Positions 62,953 to 64,000 of a stretch of DNA of 64,000 bases are shown one piece after another. The stretch is from the NCBI GenBank assembly GCA_031286695.1, contig JAITTY010000002.1, forward strand, positions 186,001-250,000, given 5' to 3'. A model generated the notes under the pieces. The model was not told where the DNA came from. It saw only the letters and a list, made by a program, of their open reading frames with translations, and made no database searches. The DNA comes from Sphingobacterium sp. (lineage in GTDB: Bacteria > Bacteroidota > Bacteroidia > Sphingobacteriales > Sphingobacteriaceae). The position numbers and the translations under genes were made by a program. Within the stretch, counting starts at the first letter, position 1. Every line of letters starts with the position of its first letter.

Positions 62953-64000
62953 ATGATCATTGGATTAGACATTGGGACATCATCCGTGAAAGCTGTTGCA
63001 TTTGACCACGAAGGTAATATCTTGTGCCAGCATAGTATACCTTATCCCATATTAAACCCGTCAGAAGGCTGGTATGAGCAAGATCCGGAGATTGTTTATG
63101 GCGCATGTATTCATGCTATTATGCATGTAATGATTAGCTTAGAGCAAGCTAGTGCTGAGATACCGAAACCCGTATGTATTTCGGTGAGCAGTGCTATGCA
63201 CGGACTGATCGCTGTTGACTCGGCAGGAAAGCCACTTAGCAATTGCATTATATGGGCAGATCGCAGAAGCGAGAATATTGCGGTTGCTTTGGAGGCAAGT
63301 GAGGCTGGAAGGCTGCTTTATCAGCAGACGGGTACACCGATACATCCCATGTCTTTACTTTGCAAATTAATGTGGATAAAGTCCAACGATCAAAAATTAT
63401 TTGCTCAGTCGCACAAGTTTATCGGTATCAAAGAATTTCTTTTTTACCGGCTGTTTGGAGTTTACATGGTCGATCATTCCATTGCATCTGCAACAGGGCT
63501 TTTCGACATACATCACCTAAGATGGTCTGACCAGGCATTAAGCTTGGTGGGCATATCGGAAGAGCAACTATCATCGCCAGTTCCGGTCGATTATATTTTA
63601 AATATGCCTAGTCGAGAAATTGCGGCCTTGATGCACATCCCTGAAGATACCCCTTTTGTTATAGGTGGTAGCGATGGGTGTTTGGCTAATCTTGGAGTTG
63701 GGGCTATACGTCCTGGAGTAGCTTCGGTAACTGTCGGTACCAGTGGAGCTATTCGCGTAGCAAGTTCGCAGGCAAATCAAGAAAAAAAACAACGGCTATT
63801 TACATACCTGCTAAGACCAAATGAATACATAATTGGTGGTGCGGTTAACAATGGAGGTGTATTACGCAACTGGTTTAGAGATAACTTCTTGAGCGAATTA
63901 ACACAAATGCAAGCAGATGGAGATTCTTCCGTGTCGTTAAATGCTTTGGTTGACTCTGTCGTTCCCGGGGCAGAGGGCTTGATATTCTTGCCCTATCTAA
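62953..64000 (+). CDS. FGGY carbohydrate kinase, gluconokinase-like (runs off right edge)
   Basis: First 349 residues, open at the right edge. MIIGLDIGTSSVKAVAFD is the phosphate-1 motif of the actin-like fold, then SSAMHGLIAVD, IIWADRRSE, TGTPIHPMSLLCKLMW and IGGSDGCLANLG with VTVGTSGAIR. The TGTPIHPMS phrase is typical of FGGY-type gluconokinases, which phosphorylate gluconate to 6-phosphogluconate; xylulokinase is the alternative. Beside the dead gnd copy, so its product must be used by a gene elsewhere. The 180-base gap 62773-62952 shows nothing recognisable. Confidence 0.85.
   Translation, partial: MIIGLDIGTSSVKAVAFDHEGNILCQHSIPYPILNPSEGWYEQDPEIVYGACIHAIMHVMISLEQASAEIPKPVCISVSSAMHGLIAVDSAGKPLSNCIIWADRRSENIAVALEASEAGRLLYQQTGTPIHPMSLLCKLMWIKSNDQKLFAQSHKFIGIKEFLFYRLFGVYMVDHSIASATGLFDIHHLRWSDQALSLVGISEEQLSSPVPVDYILNMPSREIAALMHIPEDTPFVIGGSDGCLANLGVGAIRPGVASVTVGTSGAIRVASSQANQEKKQRLFTYLLRPNEYIIGGAVNNGGVLRNWFRDNFLSELTQMQADGDSSVSLNALVDSVVPGAEGLIFLPYL

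Overview
The window looks like a chromosomal segment of a Bacteroidota bacterium of the family Sphingobacteriaceae, most likely Sphingobacterium or a close relative. The pointers are AT-rich intergenic DNA, repeated TAnnTTTG promoter elements (the Bacteroidota -7 box), the long GAPDH with an N-terminal extension, TonB receptors with carboxypeptidase-like N-terminal domains, DUF4374 lipoproteins, WG repeats and a thiamine-riboswitch-controlled TonB receptor. Species cannot be fixed without a database search.

Layout. 1-6.4 kb: start of a GAPDH gene, hemW, a Tat-exported GH43-like propeller protein, an M1 metallopeptidase and a membrane protein. 6.5-9.9 kb: a minus-strand sulfur/persulfide operon (two YeeE/YedE half-transporters, TauE exporter, MBL-rhodanese-rhodanese enzyme) with a Crp/Fnr-type palindrome over its promoter. 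9.9-11.7 kb: a WG-repeat protein coupled to a two-helix membrane protein. 12.1-21.5 kb: a two-component system, a porin and a complete urease operon (ureA, B, C, E, F, G, D plus a second ureE-like gene). 21.5-36.4 kb: housekeeping genes (mutY, ssb, pheS, rlmD, miaB, lptE, secG, groES, groEL), an OmpA-like lipoprotein, a TetR and a sigma-54 activator. 36.5-46.6 kb: BamE-like lipoprotein, gamma-glutamyltransferase, MazG-like, dtd, a TPP-riboswitch-controlled TonB receptor, amidohydrolase, acylphosphatase, flippase and dusB. 46.7-56.7 kb: an iron-siderophore locus resembling Bacteroides xusABC, headed by its own ECF sigma factor and a shortened FecR-like anti-sigma factor. 56.7-59.9 kb: trpE, a chorismate-mutase-like gene, trpG and trpC behind a textbook trp attenuator with a Trp-Trp-Trp leader peptide. 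60-64 kb: trmD and a divergent ABC-F gene, a decayed 6-phosphogluconate dehydrogenase relic, and the start of a gluconokinase-like gene.

Most unusual points: (1) the urease catalytic subunit carries an N-terminal extension of about 45 residues that looks like a twin-arginine signal, and the same operon has two UreE metallochaperones and a UreD with a (GAGAAG)12 microsatellite tail; (2) the xus-like locus has an ECF/FecR pair although its receptor shows no STN signalling domain and the FecR protein ends before the usual C-terminal domain, and an inverted-repeat motif is shared by two of its promoters; (3) the trp attenuator, whose leader peptide itself appears to be translated from a nearly leaderless mRNA; (4) at least six genes whose -7 box lies 4-8 bases before the start codon; (5) a 278-bp gnd relic beside gluconokinase. 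No CRISPR array, transposase, tRNA or rRNA was seen.
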